Assembly (NCBI RefSeq): GCF_007954585.1
Contig: NZ_CP042382.1
Span: forward strand, 1,240,001 to 1,304,000
Reading direction: 5' to 3'
DNA length: 64,000 nt
Origin: Pistricoccus aurantiacus
Lineage (GTDB): Bacteria; Pseudomonadota; Gammaproteobacteria; Pseudomonadales; Halomonadaceae
The position numbers were made by a program, and so were the translations under genes. The notes under the pieces are model-generated. The model made no database searches. It was not told where the DNA came from and saw nothing but the letters and a program-made list of their open reading frames with translations. Shown one piece after another: positions 19,555 through 29,847 of the stretch (position 1 is the first letter of the stretch; the number at the start of each line of letters is the position of its first letter).

Positions 19555-20349
19555 ATGAATGCCGAGTTGCTACATTCATATCGCGCCGGCAAACTGATGC
19601 TTTTTGTAGGCGCAGGGGTTTCCGCCAACCTTAGTCTGCCTACTTGGAGCGAGCTAACCGCCCATATTGCACTGGAGTTGGGCTATGACCCAAAGATCTT
19701 TTCCACATATGGTACCCCGCTTGCGCTTGCCGAATACTACAAAAGAAAGAAAGGTACTTTGGGCCCGCTACTAAGCTGGATGGATCGCGAATGGCACAAG
19801 CCTACTACAGACATCTCGACGTCCGAAATTCATCGACTGATTACCCTTGGACGATTCTCAAGGATCTACACCACCAACTATGATCGATGGCTTGAAATGG
19901 CTCACGACAAGTTCGAGGTGCCATTTGACAAAATCGCCAACGTTGCCGACCTCGTATCTGCAACGGAGGGCCAGCGTCAGATTGTGAAACTACACGGGGA
20001 TTTCGATGACGGAAACTCAATCGTACTCGACGAAACCAGTTACTTTCACCGACTGAGTTATGACTCTCCGCTGGATATCAAGCTCAGCAACGACGTCCTG
20101 GGAAATTCTGTTCTCTTCATCGGATACAGTGTCTCGGATATTAATATTCGACTCCTTTTTTATCGATTGACGGAAATGTGGGGGCGCTCAGTTCTGCCCT
20201 CTGCAAGGCCAAAGTCTTACGTCTTCACAAATAGACCGAATCCCGTGACACAGGAAGTATTGGGACAGTGGGGAATCGAGATTATCGTTTCAGAGGAGGA
20301 TGATCCCAAGAAAGCGCTCACGTCTTTTCTACAGGAATTAGTGAGTTAG
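19555..20349 (+). CDS. komC: SIR2-domain NADase effector, KomC-like (Kongming system)
   Basis: A 264-residue SIR2 protein: GAGVS at 19-23 (NAD-binding loop), TTNYD at 106-110 with the catalytic-site Asn108, LHGDFDD with catalytic His147, and a GYSVSDINIR segment typical of prokaryotic SIR2 defence proteins. Proteins of this family usually cleave NAD+ rather than deacetylate. The ATG lies 1 base after the HAM1 stop, with GGGAACATAAG upstream, so all three genes form one tight operon. In Kongming, KomC with KomB depletes NAD+ when dITP accumulates, aborting phage growth. No membrane span or extra effector domain is visible. Confidence 0.87.
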   Translation: MNAELLHSYRAGKLMLFVGAGVSANLSLPTWSELTAHIALELGYDPKIFSTYGTPLALAEYYKRKKGTLGPLLSWMDREWHKPTTDISTSEIHRLITLGRFSRIYTTNYDRWLEMAHDKFEVPFDKIANVADLVSATEGQRQIVKLHGDFDDGNSIVLDETSYFHRLSYDSPLDIKLSNDVLGNSVLFIGYSVSDINIRLLFYRLTEMWGRSVLPSARPKSYVFTNRPNPVTQEVLGQWGIEIIVSEEDDPKKALTSFLQELVS

Positions 20350-20503
20350 GATACCGATCGTGAATTATTTGGTTAATGCCCATACGACATGACGATACTG
20401 AACTCACGAAAGTTAACTTTTGGTGGAAGTGGCAAGCTGCCGCCCCAAAGTGGTTATAGATGCGGCAGTTCTGTCTGGATGCTAGTACAAGGAAATGAAA
20501 CTA

Positions 20504-20566
20504 AATTAGCCCACGACGGTTGGAAGACGCTCGTTCCTCGGGCCGTTAAATGCGTGAGTTAGCGAG
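20504..20566 (+). other. attC-like imperfect hairpin before the DUF2971 gene
   Basis: The segment from TTAGCCCACGACGG to CCGTTAAATGCGTGAGTTAGC has complementary ends (CCCACG with CGTGAG, CGG with CCG) separated by unequal spacers, and ends in GTTAGC ten bases before the DUF2971 start. This recalls an integron cassette recombination site, but the core does not fit GTTRRRY exactly. Confidence 0.3.
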
Positions 20567-20571
20567 AATAG

Positions 20572-21438
20572 ATGAATAGACTTTTTCACTACACAAGCCT
20601 AAGCGGCATCCTTGGGGTACTTAGAAGCCGAAGTCTCTGGGCGACGCATGCCTATTACCTAAACGACGCGAGCGAGTTCTTCCACGGGCTTGATTTTGCG
20701 AAACAGGTAGCCGGAGGCATTCTTATGGAGGACGACTACTTGGAGGCGTTTGGATGGGCAATACGGCACGGTCTTGAGTCTGTCACCGCTGATGACCTTT
20801 ACGTTGCGTCCTTTAGCGAAAAGGCGGATCTCCTAAGTCAGTGGCGCGGCTATTGCCCACCGGGTGCTGGCCTGTGTTTGGGCTTCGAGTTTGACTGTCT
20901 TGAAGAATTTTGCCAGTCCAGAGGATATCGGTTGGAGCAGTGCATCTATGAGCACGACCAGCAGATTCAGCAAGTTGAATCTCTTGTGACCCAATGCTTT
21001 GAGCGGTTTCCAAAGCCTGCATTCGCACGGAGTGACTATGAAAAGCTCAATTCCAAAGGTCAAGTGAATGCAAACATCGACTATAGACTCTGTACATCGG
21101 AAGGACCGGACAAGCCGCAGGCTGATGCTGCAGTTGATTGGCTTTGTGCTGAGATTTCCAAGCTTGCGCCACTCTTCAAGAATGAAGGGTTCCATGAGGA
21201 ATCAGAATGGCGCATCGTAGCAAAGGAGCCAAGGGAACTCGTACAGTTTCGGGCGAGTTCTTCCTATTTGGCTCCTTACATAGAACTCGAAATGCTTTCC
21301 GGCGTAGCCGTGTCTGCTCTACGTGAAGTCATAGTAGGACCAAATCCAAATCAGCATCGTTGTGAGTCGTCGATTAAGATGCTATTGGACTCGTTTGGTC
21401 TCGGAAATGTGGAGGTAAAAGTGTCTCCTCTGCCATGA
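20572..21438 (+). CDS. DUF2971 protein, 3' end cut by an IS
   Basis: A 288-residue DUF2971-family protein: FHYTSLSGILGVLRSRSLW at the N-terminus, then YYLNDASEFFHG, VASFSEKADLLSQWRGYCPPGAG and EESEWRIV are the family landmarks. The family is common in phage, defence and integron-cassette contexts; its biochemical role is not established. The TGA stop (21,436-21,438) is the first three bases of the inserted IS. Removing the IS and one GCCA duplication restores four more codons (FNSW) and a TAA, so only four residues were lost and function may persist. It starts 222 bases after the SIR2 gene and is probably a separate unit. Confidence 0.8.
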   Translation: MNRLFHYTSLSGILGVLRSRSLWATHAYYLNDASEFFHGLDFAKQVAGGILMEDDYLEAFGWAIRHGLESVTADDLYVASFSEKADLLSQWRGYCPPGAGLCLGFEFDCLEEFCQSRGYRLEQCIYEHDQQIQQVESLVTQCFERFPKPAFARSDYEKLNSKGQVNANIDYRLCTSEGPDKPQADAAVDWLCAEISKLAPLFKNEGFHEESEWRIVAKEPRELVQFRASSSYLAPYIELEMLSGVAVSALREVIVGPNPNQHRCESSIKMLLDSFGLGNVEVKVSPLP

Positions 21439-21474
21439 ACCGCCCCGGTTATTCCGGAGACCGATTTGTTTGAG

Positions 21475-22422
<948 letters not shown>

Positions 22423-22593
22423 TTACGAAGGATCTCATTGGCCCTTTTCAATTCGGCGTTTTCACGCTCCAGCTGCTTGAGTTGTTCACGCTCAGAAAGC
22501 TTGACCGGACCGTCGTCCTGTGTGATCTCTGTGCGTTTGCACCAGGCTCTCAAAGTCTCCGGCGTACAACCAATCTTTGTAGTGGCACAGTGA

Positions 22594-23825
<1,232 letters not shown>

Positions 23826-24004
23826 CCACTACACTTGCTGGCAATAGAGCAGATCGCAGCCCATTTGGACGGGTATTCGCCTTGCTGCTCAACAACTAAC
23901 CGAACAGCCCGCTCTCGGACTTCGGGGGAATATCGTTTTGGTGAGTTCATGACTCCATCCTCTCAAGATAAGGAGTCTCCGGTAAAGCCGGGGCGGTTCA
24001 GCCA

Positions 24005-24359
24005 TTTAATAGTTGGTAATGCCGTTCACAATCCTATCAAGTGGGAGTGACCAAAAACGGGTCCCTCTGTACAGCCGCTCATTCCGTCTTTATATCAGGA
24101 CAGCCTAAAGGACTGCTTTTGGCCGGATGCCGAACTTTAGGTTACGCTGATGGAGTTTTGATGGCTGACGACTCAGACCGGCTGTAACAGCGAGGCAGTG
24201 TGCGTAATTTTTCTCCTGTCATCAATTGCCTGGCATCAGCGGCCTCTTCTTGAGGCCCAATCAAAGAAACCCTTCCTAACCGGCTTAACGTTTCCCCTCT
24301 GCTCGAAGCTTCATTCCCTGTCACATCTGAGGATTGACTGACAGTGACAGGGGACATTG
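24005..24359. other. Gap between the nested IS elements and the relaxase gene
   Basis: About 355 bases. The first 15 bases (TTTAATAGTTGGTAA) are the displaced end of the DUF2971 gene. The rest shows no supported gene, RNA or repeat and should contain the promoter of the relaxase-integrase pair. Confidence 0.45.
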
Positions 24360-26231
24360 ATGCTCCGCCGCTTGTTTTCGCGCTCCGCCGCTATTCCACA
24401 GACGACTGAGGGCTACCTGTCTCCGCAGTCGGGAAATGCGTTGCTGTCGACACCTCGCCGGCAGTCGATGATCAAGATGCTATGGGACACGACGTCTCTA
24501 ACCCAGCAGGTCTTCGACGAATACCTGCTGGCACCGATCAAGCGCTACGCGGAACTCGTTCAACTACTTCCCGCCTCTGAATCCCATCACCATGCCTACG
24601 CTGGTGGCATGCTTGATCACGCGCTTGAGATGGCGTGCTATGGGTTGCGACTGCGTCAGCGACATCTTCTGCCGCCTGGTGCCAAGCCCGAGGACCAAAG
24701 CTCAGCAGGAGAGTTGTGGAGTGCAGCAATTATCTACGGCGCATTGATGCATGACGTGGCCAAAGTGCTGGTCGACATAGAAATCCATCTTGAGGACGGC
24801 AGGGAATGGCAAGTCTGGCACGGCACGATACCGATTCCTTACCGGGTGCGGTATCGCCAGGGCCGGGAATATCACCTGCATAGTGCCGTAAACCCTTTGC
24901 TGTGCCAGCAGGTTCTTGGTGGCAGGGTCATGGACTGGTTGATGAGCCAGCCTAAACTTTTCGCACTCTTTATGTACACGATTGCCGGCCACCCCGAGCG
25001 GGGCGGCATCATTGCGGAGCTGATTCACCAGGCTGACCGGGCGAGCGTGGCCAAAGCCCTGGGTGGTGATCCGGTCCAGGCACTATCCGCGCCGGCGGAG
25101 TCGATCCAGCGCAAGCTGGCCGAAGGCCTGCGCTATCTGGTCAGAGAGCAGTTCAAGGTAAACAAACGAGGCGGGCAGGCCTGGTTGACCGACGACTCGC
25201 TATGGTTGGTGTCGCCTCGGGCTATTAACGAACTCAAGGCCCACCTGTATGCCCAGGGCATCAAGAGTATTCCGGCAGATCTGAATCGACTTTATGGAGA
25301 ACTTCATGCTCACGGGCTGATCGAGGAAGTCGAAGAGGGCAAACATGTTTGGAAATGCGAAGTAATCGATGGGGATTGGCATCAGTCATTCAACATGCTC
25401 AAGCTGCCTCCCACACTGATCTGGGGCGTCGAGGGTAGACCGAATTCCTTCAGTGGAAAACTGAATGTGGAGGGCGCGGGAGCCGTTGAGGAAGAGAAGG
25501 GCGAAGGGGGAGATAAGCACCAAAAGCGCCAGGATCGTGAAGGTGGGCAGGCCTATAGCCAGACAGCCGAAACGGAGACCGCTGCTAATCGGCAACCACA
25601 GAAACAGACTATTGAGCCCTCCATTACAGCTGTAGCGACGACTTCACCATCAAATACCGCTATCGACGACGACATCATGGCGTTGTTCCCCGAGGTTGGA
25701 GCGGCTGAACCGCAAAATACTGATGAATCTAATGGTTCCAGTAGTGGGCAATCACATAATTTATTCGGGCCAAATTCATCCAAGTCTGCTAATGTACCTA
25801 ATACTATAACAAAGTCGAATGAAGTAAATTCTAATAATAGCTCGGACCTCGGAGAGCAGTTCTGGCAGTGGTTGAAAGCGGGGCTTGCGGATCATTCCAT
25901 TTTGATCAATGACACAAAGGCGCCTGTTCACGTCGTGAACGGCACCTACTTCTTAGTCAGTCCCGGCATTTTCAAGCGTTTCAGCACCACCGTACTGAAC
26001 GACGAAGAGCAATGGAAAGCGGTGCAGAAACGCTTCCAGAAGCTGGGTATTCACGTCAGGAGCCAAGGACAGAATATACACAAGGTATCTGTCGAAGGAC
26101 CAAACAAGATCCGAACGCTGATGGGATATCTGCTTAAGGACCCGAAACAGGTGAGTCAGAAGACCCCACCTGACAACTGGGTATTGACCCTGTTGACCGC
26201 CAAAGGAGAAGGGGAGAAGTCAGATGCATGA
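24360..26231 (+). CDS. traI: MobH-family relaxase (TraI_2 type) of an ICE
   Basis: A 623-residue protein with an N-terminal HD-type relaxase domain of the MobH/TraI_2 family. Histidine-rich SHHHAYAGGMLDHALEM near residue 77 and the HDVAK pair near 130 are the metal-binding signature. A long low-complexity Ser/Asn/Gln-rich linker (about 360-490) precedes a compact C-terminal domain typical of ICE TraI proteins. It nicks the transfer origin and leads the strand into the recipient. ATG 24,360 is preferred to a TTG three bases earlier. It overlaps the integrase gene by 8 bases, the usual terminal gene pair in ICEs of this class. Confidence 0.88.
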   Translation: MLRRLFSRSAAIPQTTEGYLSPQSGNALLSTPRRQSMIKMLWDTTSLTQQVFDEYLLAPIKRYAELVQLLPASESHHHAYAGGMLDHALEMACYGLRLRQRHLLPPGAKPEDQSSAGELWSAAIIYGALMHDVAKVLVDIEIHLEDGREWQVWHGTIPIPYRVRYRQGREYHLHSAVNPLLCQQVLGGRVMDWLMSQPKLFALFMYTIAGHPERGGIIAELIHQADRASVAKALGGDPVQALSAPAESIQRKLAEGLRYLVREQFKVNKRGGQAWLTDDSLWLVSPRAINELKAHLYAQGIKSIPADLNRLYGELHAHGLIEEVEEGKHVWKCEVIDGDWHQSFNMLKLPPTLIWGVEGRPNSFSGKLNVEGAGAVEEEKGEGGDKHQKRQDREGGQAYSQTAETETAANRQPQKQTIEPSITAVATTSPSNTAIDDDIMALFPEVGAAEPQNTDESNGSSSGQSHNLFGPNSSKSANVPNTITKSNEVNSNNSSDLGEQFWQWLKAGLADHSILINDTKAPVHVVNGTYFLVSPGIFKRFSTTVLNDEEQWKAVQKRFQKLGIHVRSQGQNIHKVSVEGPNKIRTLMGYLLKDPKQVSQKTPPDNWVLTLLTAKGEGEKSDA

Positions 26232-27177
26232 CGTATCATTCCTGGAACTTGTGAGTCGCTATGCAGCCGATAAACACCTGCGCCCCAAAAGCGTCAGTAC
26301 CTACACGGCGGTCGTGAGATTATTCAGACGCTATCTGGGCCATGAGACTTACCCCAGCATGGTCACACGCCAGATGGTGATTGAATGGAGAGTGTCGATC
26401 ATACGCTCGCAGGATAGATCTGGCGGCATAACCGAATCGAGCTGGAACAACTATGCGCGCCACCTCAAGGCGCTCTACAACTTCGGAATCAAATATCAAC
26501 TGATCGCATGCACCCAGAACCCTTTCAATGAGGTTTTCGTCAAACAGCCAAAAAAAGCCAAGAAGACACTACAGCCATTACAGATCCGCTATGCGAGAGA
26601 AGTGCTAGACGTCTGCCGACGATATGAAACCTACTACGAAGAAGCCTCGAAGATTCATCCGGCCTGGTTCTGGCAGGTCGTTATGGAGACCTTCTACTAC
26701 ACGGGCATACGACTGAATCAGCTACTGCATATCGAAGCCGGTGACATCAATCTCAAGAAACGGATATTTCGTGCATCGGCTGCCGGCTCGAAAACCTATT
26801 CAGAATCCGTCCTGCCAATCCCTGACGGGCTATATCCCTATCTATACACATTAATTGTGGCTGCTCACAATACCGGGTTTAAACAAAAGGATCAGCTTTT
26901 CAATGTGAATCGATTTAGCCACCGCCACAAGAAAACGACCATGGATACTTGGCAGACAGAACATTTTTTCCAGGCGCTGTCTGAGCTGGCCGGCTACAAA
27001 CTATCGCCGCACCGCTTCCGTCACTTCCTTGCGACGAGCTTGATGGAAAGCCCTGAACGCAATATCCACGTTACCCAAAATATACTCAATCACACCGACA
27101 TACGCACGACGATGGAATACGTTCATCCCGATGTGGAATCCATGCGTCGCGCCCTGAACGCCAGGCCACCGGTGTAA
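26224..27177 (+). CDS. int: Tyrosine recombinase, ICE integrase
   Basis: A 317-residue site-specific recombinase with a SAM-like N-terminal core-binding domain and all catalytic residues in order: Arg163 (TGIRLNQL), a Lys region near 195, His263 and Arg266 (PHRFRHF), His290 (NHTDI) and nucleophile Tyr299 (MEYVHP). It overlaps the relaxase gene and ends 214 bases before a tRNA-Thr 3' fragment, the expected distance from an integrase to its attachment site. It should integrate and excise the element at the 3' end of tRNA-Thr. Confidence 0.93.
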   Translation: MHDVSFLELVSRYAADKHLRPKSVSTYTAVVRLFRRYLGHETYPSMVTRQMVIEWRVSIIRSQDRSGGITESSWNNYARHLKALYNFGIKYQLIACTQNPFNEVFVKQPKKAKKTLQPLQIRYAREVLDVCRRYETYYEEASKIHPAWFWQVVMETFYYTGIRLNQLLHIEAGDINLKKRIFRASAAGSKTYSESVLPIPDGLYPYLYTLIVAAHNTGFKQKDQLFNVNRFSHRHKKTTMDTWQTEHFFQALSELAGYKLSPHRFRHFLATSLMESPERNIHVTQNILNHTDIRTTMEYVHPDVESMRRALNARPPV

Positions 27178-27527
27178 CCACAAGGAGCCAGAGGGGGAGA
27201 ACAGCACCCTCATTGTAGCAGATCATATTAGTGGGTTGACATCCTTGCCAGGGTTGGCCATGCTTCATAGTGCCAATGTAGTGCAGAGGCAGCTAAATAC
27301 CGTACATACGGACCTCTTGCATTCTTGGATATACACAACCGTAATTATAACTTTAAGACTGAAGCTACATCGTACGGTCGAAAACCCGCAACTAACTTGT
27401 AATCAGTAGGTCCCGGGTTCGACTCCTGGTGCCGGCACCATAGGTAAGCTGTTACAGCCTGATTATCCTGCCTTAGAAACTAGACGCATTGCCTTGACCT
27501 AATCCATTTCCGGATGAGGCGCTTGCA
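27178..27527. other. Integrase-side end of the ICE and attachment junction
   Basis: A 350-base stretch without a gene. It contains the tRNA-Thr 3' fragment (27,391-27,440) and probably integrase-binding arm sites, which I cannot delimit. The bases 27,441-27,527 lead into a parA start. Confidence 0.5.
27391..27440 (+). repeat. tRNA-Thr(TGT) 3' fragment, ICE attachment site
   Basis: The 50 bases contain the anticodon loop CTTGTAA, the anticodon stem 3' strand TCAGT, the T arm (GGTTCGACTCC) and the acceptor 3' end GCCGGCACCA of tRNA-Thr. The D arm and 5' acceptor strand are missing. The 5' strand of the anticodon stem is ACTAA where ACTGA is needed to pair with TCAGT, so the tRNA identity probably begins about there. 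This is what an integrase that targets tRNA-Thr leaves at one end of its element. It is not a functional tRNA gene. Confidence 0.85.
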
Positions 27528-27794
27528 ATGCGTGTTTCCGCGACGGTCTGTTCCAAGGGTGGCGTGGGCAAGACCACCGTCACCGCCAATCTGAGCGGTT
27601 TGCTGGCTGACGCCGGCTTCCGGGTACTGCTGCTGGAAATCCGTGCAAAATCGGAAGACGAACAACGGTTCTTGCTGATCGGCCAAATTGATGGAAAGCA
27701 CTGGTCGGCTGTCGTCGCATACAGGGAAGGCCGTACTCGTCTGATTTCAGCCAGGCGCTCTCGCAAGCAGGAGGTTGAGCTCTATGAAAGCTAA
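27528..27794 (+). pseudogene. parA 5' fragment fused to brnT 3' fragment
   Basis: The first 38 codons are the N-terminus of a ParA/Soj partition ATPase (MRVSATVCSKGGVGKTTVTA, with the deviant Walker A KGGVGKTT). From about 27,642 the frame continues as the C-terminal half of a BrnT ribonuclease toxin (RAKSEDEQRFLLIGQIDGKHW, then TRLISARRSRKQEVELYES). The join is in frame but abrupt, so it looks like a deletion scar rather than a designed fusion. ParA lacks its later motifs and BrnT lacks its N-terminal half, so neither activity is expected. Confidence 0.8.
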
Positions 27795-28041
27795 AAAATT
27801 CGAGGAGGATCAGGAAGATATTGTTGATGATCTCGACCTGCCCACAGCTCGCCGTGTTAACCAGGAGCAAAAGCGAATCAACGTTGATTTTCCGGCTTGG
27901 GTTGTAGAGTCGTTGGATCGTGAGGCGGCACGTATTGGTATCACACGCCAATCAATCATCAAGGTATGGCTTGTTGAATGCCCTCAGGCAGAAGCCGCTA
28001 ACAAGCCGCTCAATGGTGACGCCGCAAGCGGCGCACATTAG
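27784..28041 (+). CDS. brnA: BrnA-like antitoxin
   Basis: An 85-residue protein: an acidic N-terminus, then a ribbon-helix-helix region (RINVDFPAWVVESLDREAARIGITRQSIIKVWL) of the CopG/BrnA type. Its ATG overlaps the end of the brnT fragment by 11 bases, the usual brnTA arrangement. It would bind BrnT and repress its own operon. Because its toxin is truncated it is now probably an orphan antitoxin. Confidence 0.8.
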   Translation: MKAKKFEEDQEDIVDDLDLPTARRVNQEQKRINVDFPAWVVESLDREAARIGITRQSIIKVWLVECPQAEAANKPLNGDAASGAH

Positions 28042-28318
28042 CGCGTCAAGCGGAATGCTTGCCCTTGAATTGATGAACACGACATTCGTGGAAATGCAGG
28101 AGTCTGCAAGCCCCGAGAGCTGGTTCCCGAGCCTGATCACAGAAACACTCCAAGAAGGTTTTGCGGTGGTGGCCAAGCTATCTCAGAAAGGTGAGATCAC
28201 CACCCTGCCGGATATCAGCGGGTGCAAGGCGCTGCGCAGTGCCCATGTCCACGACCCGCTAGTCCGATCTTCGCCTTGCTGGTGGTCGCCATTCATTTAT
28301 TTCAGCGGTGCAGGCCGG
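28042..28318 (+). other. Remnant coding-like stretch after brnA
   Basis: The frame at about 28,058-28,290 reads LALELMNTTFVEMQESASPE then FPSLITETLQEGFAVVAKLS and DISGCKALRSAHVHDP, which looks protein-like but has no start and runs into the antisense of the next gene. It may be a fragment of an ICE gene left by deletion. I do not recognise it. Confidence 0.35.
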
Positions 28319-29134
28319 TCAGTCCTGTTCACCTTCGAGCAGTTCGACATATCGCGAGACGGATCGTCGAACGGCATGCTTCGCGCCCGAGGGCACGGTC
28401 TTGCCGTCGAATGCTCCATAGATGCGGTCGAAGTCCCAGGGTTCCATTGCATCGCCCATGCGCCGGACCGTCGCCGCCGCGAGCGGCAGCATGTTGGGGT
28501 AGCTCCACATGAAGGAAACGCGGCTGTTGTCGGCGGCGACCTGCACGATGTCTCCGCTGAGCAGAGCGCCGCGTCCTTCCGCGCCGTCGCGCCAGTGCAG
28601 CACCGTGCCGCCGGCAAAATGTCCGCCGAGCCGGAGCAGCGTGAGGCCCTCGCCAATTTCTTTCCTGTCGCCTTCCCAGAAACTCAGCCTGACGTCGGGT
28701 CGCAGGACCCACTCGCGGTCGAGTGCATGCAAATGTACGGGCGCATCGAAGGTCCGCGCCCAATCCTGCATCGTGGTGTAGTAATGAGGATGCGAGATCG
28801 CGATGGCGTCGACCCCGCCAAGGGCGTGGACGATGTCTTCGGTGGCCGGATCGAGCAGGGCGATGCAGTCCCACAGGATGTTGCCCTTCGGCGTTCTGAG
28901 CAGGAAGGCGCGTTGACCGATCCCGAACTTGGGCTGGGTTCTGATCTCGAACAGGTTCGGCTCATGCCGTTTCCACAGGTTCGAATGGGTCGCCGCGAGC
29001 TCTTCCGCCGTGGTCCAGGACTGCCCGCTGGCGGGGACATACTGGCGTTCCTCTTCACAGATCGGGCAAGAGTCGGGTGCGGTTTCACTCTCCGGGAAGG
29101 ACGTTCCGCAAGCGTCGCAGAGATGAATCGGCAT
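28319..29134 (-). CDS. MBL-fold hydrolase-like protein with N-terminal zinc ribbon
   Basis: A 271-residue protein. Residues 1-30 form a rubredoxin-like zinc ribbon (CDACG and CPICEEE). The rest resembles the metallo-beta-lactamase fold: AIAISHPHYYTTMQDW at the position of the metal motif, then RLGGHFAGGTVLHW and LLSGDIVQV. The canonical HxHxDH motif is altered to HPHYYT, so metal use may be reduced or different. Its GC content is high and its strand is opposite to its neighbours. The substrate is unknown. Confidence 0.75.
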   Translation of the reverse strand: MPIHLCDACGTSFPESETAPDSCPICEEERQYVPASGQSWTTAEELAATHSNLWKRHEPNLFEIRTQPKFGIGQRAFLLRTPKGNILWDCIALLDPATEDIVHALGGVDAIAISHPHYYTTMQDWARTFDAPVHLHALDREWVLRPDVRLSFWEGDRKEIGEGLTLLRLGGHFAGGTVLHWRDGAEGRGALLSGDIVQVAADNSRVSFMWSYPNMLPLAAATVRRMGDAMEPWDFDRIYGAFDGKTVPSGAKHAVRRSVSRYVELLEGEQD

Positions 29135-29321
29135 TGTAGAATCCTCCTGTTGTTATCGCTCTGCTCAATCGGACAGGACCGCGACGACTCGTGTTCTTGA
29201 TCGCCATGATTTGTGCTGCATTATTTATCGAACCACTATATCTGTGCCTGGCTTGTTGGATAAGAATAGGCGGGTTAGCGTTAGGCTATGAAATCGGCAT
29301 TACACGACAGGGAGTTATTGT

Positions 29322-29639
29322 ATGTCCGAATCAAACAGAATCGATACGGGATCATTGCCCAAGGATGAAAAGGAAATAAAAAAGCAGACGGAAGATGCAC
29401 GTCAGATAATCGATAAGGACAAGTTGGCGCGAGATGACGAATCAAAGAAAACCGATCCTGCCACGCACGGCTCGGGACTTCCTCTGATGTCGGATGGGAG
29501 TGCCGGCGAAGCCAGCAACGGCCCTGCAACCCCAGGTCATAGAGCCGGCGCAACCCGGGATAAAGCGACGGCTACTGATGCCGCGGATGAAAAACCCTCG
29601 AAAGGCAGTGCCGACAAGAAGTTTGATGGTGCAGATTGA
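29322..29639 (+). CDS. Small hydrophilic, probably disordered protein
   Basis: A 105-residue protein made almost only of Lys, Asp, Glu, Ser, Gly, Ala and Thr, with no Cys or Trp and few hydrophobic residues. That points to an intrinsically disordered protein, perhaps stress-related; this is inference. CAGGGAG lies 8-14 bases before the ATG. No family was recognised. It is flanked by the MBL gene and the E1 dehydrogenase gene. Confidence 0.6.
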   Translation: MSESNRIDTGSLPKDEKEIKKQTEDARQIIDKDKLARDDESKKTDPATHGSGLPLMSDGSAGEASNGPATPGHRAGATRDKATATDAADEKPSKGSADKKFDGAD

Positions 29640-29847
29640 TATCAACGCCAGGATTGAAGCCAACAAGACTATGCCCAAGTCGCTGACGCTTTATGCCGCG
29701 ATACTCGATCGTCGGCATCGCCCGCTCCTTTGGCAATCGGTCGGAATGGAGGTTGCGGTAGATTCAAACGTGGCTGGGAATCGACAGCCGGCTATTCCGA
29801 TCAGCATGCGGCCAATTCTATAAGCCTGACCATGGAGCGATAGACGC

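Noticed and set aside
27391..27440. A functional tRNA-Thr gene
   Set aside because: The 5' acceptor strand and D arm are missing and one anticodon-stem pair is broken, so only an attachment-site fragment is present.
27920..29200. A 426-codon plus-strand frame spanning brnA and the MBL gene
   Set aside because: Most of it is antisense to the MBL gene; only the part at 28,058-28,290 looks protein-like and is listed separately as a remnant.
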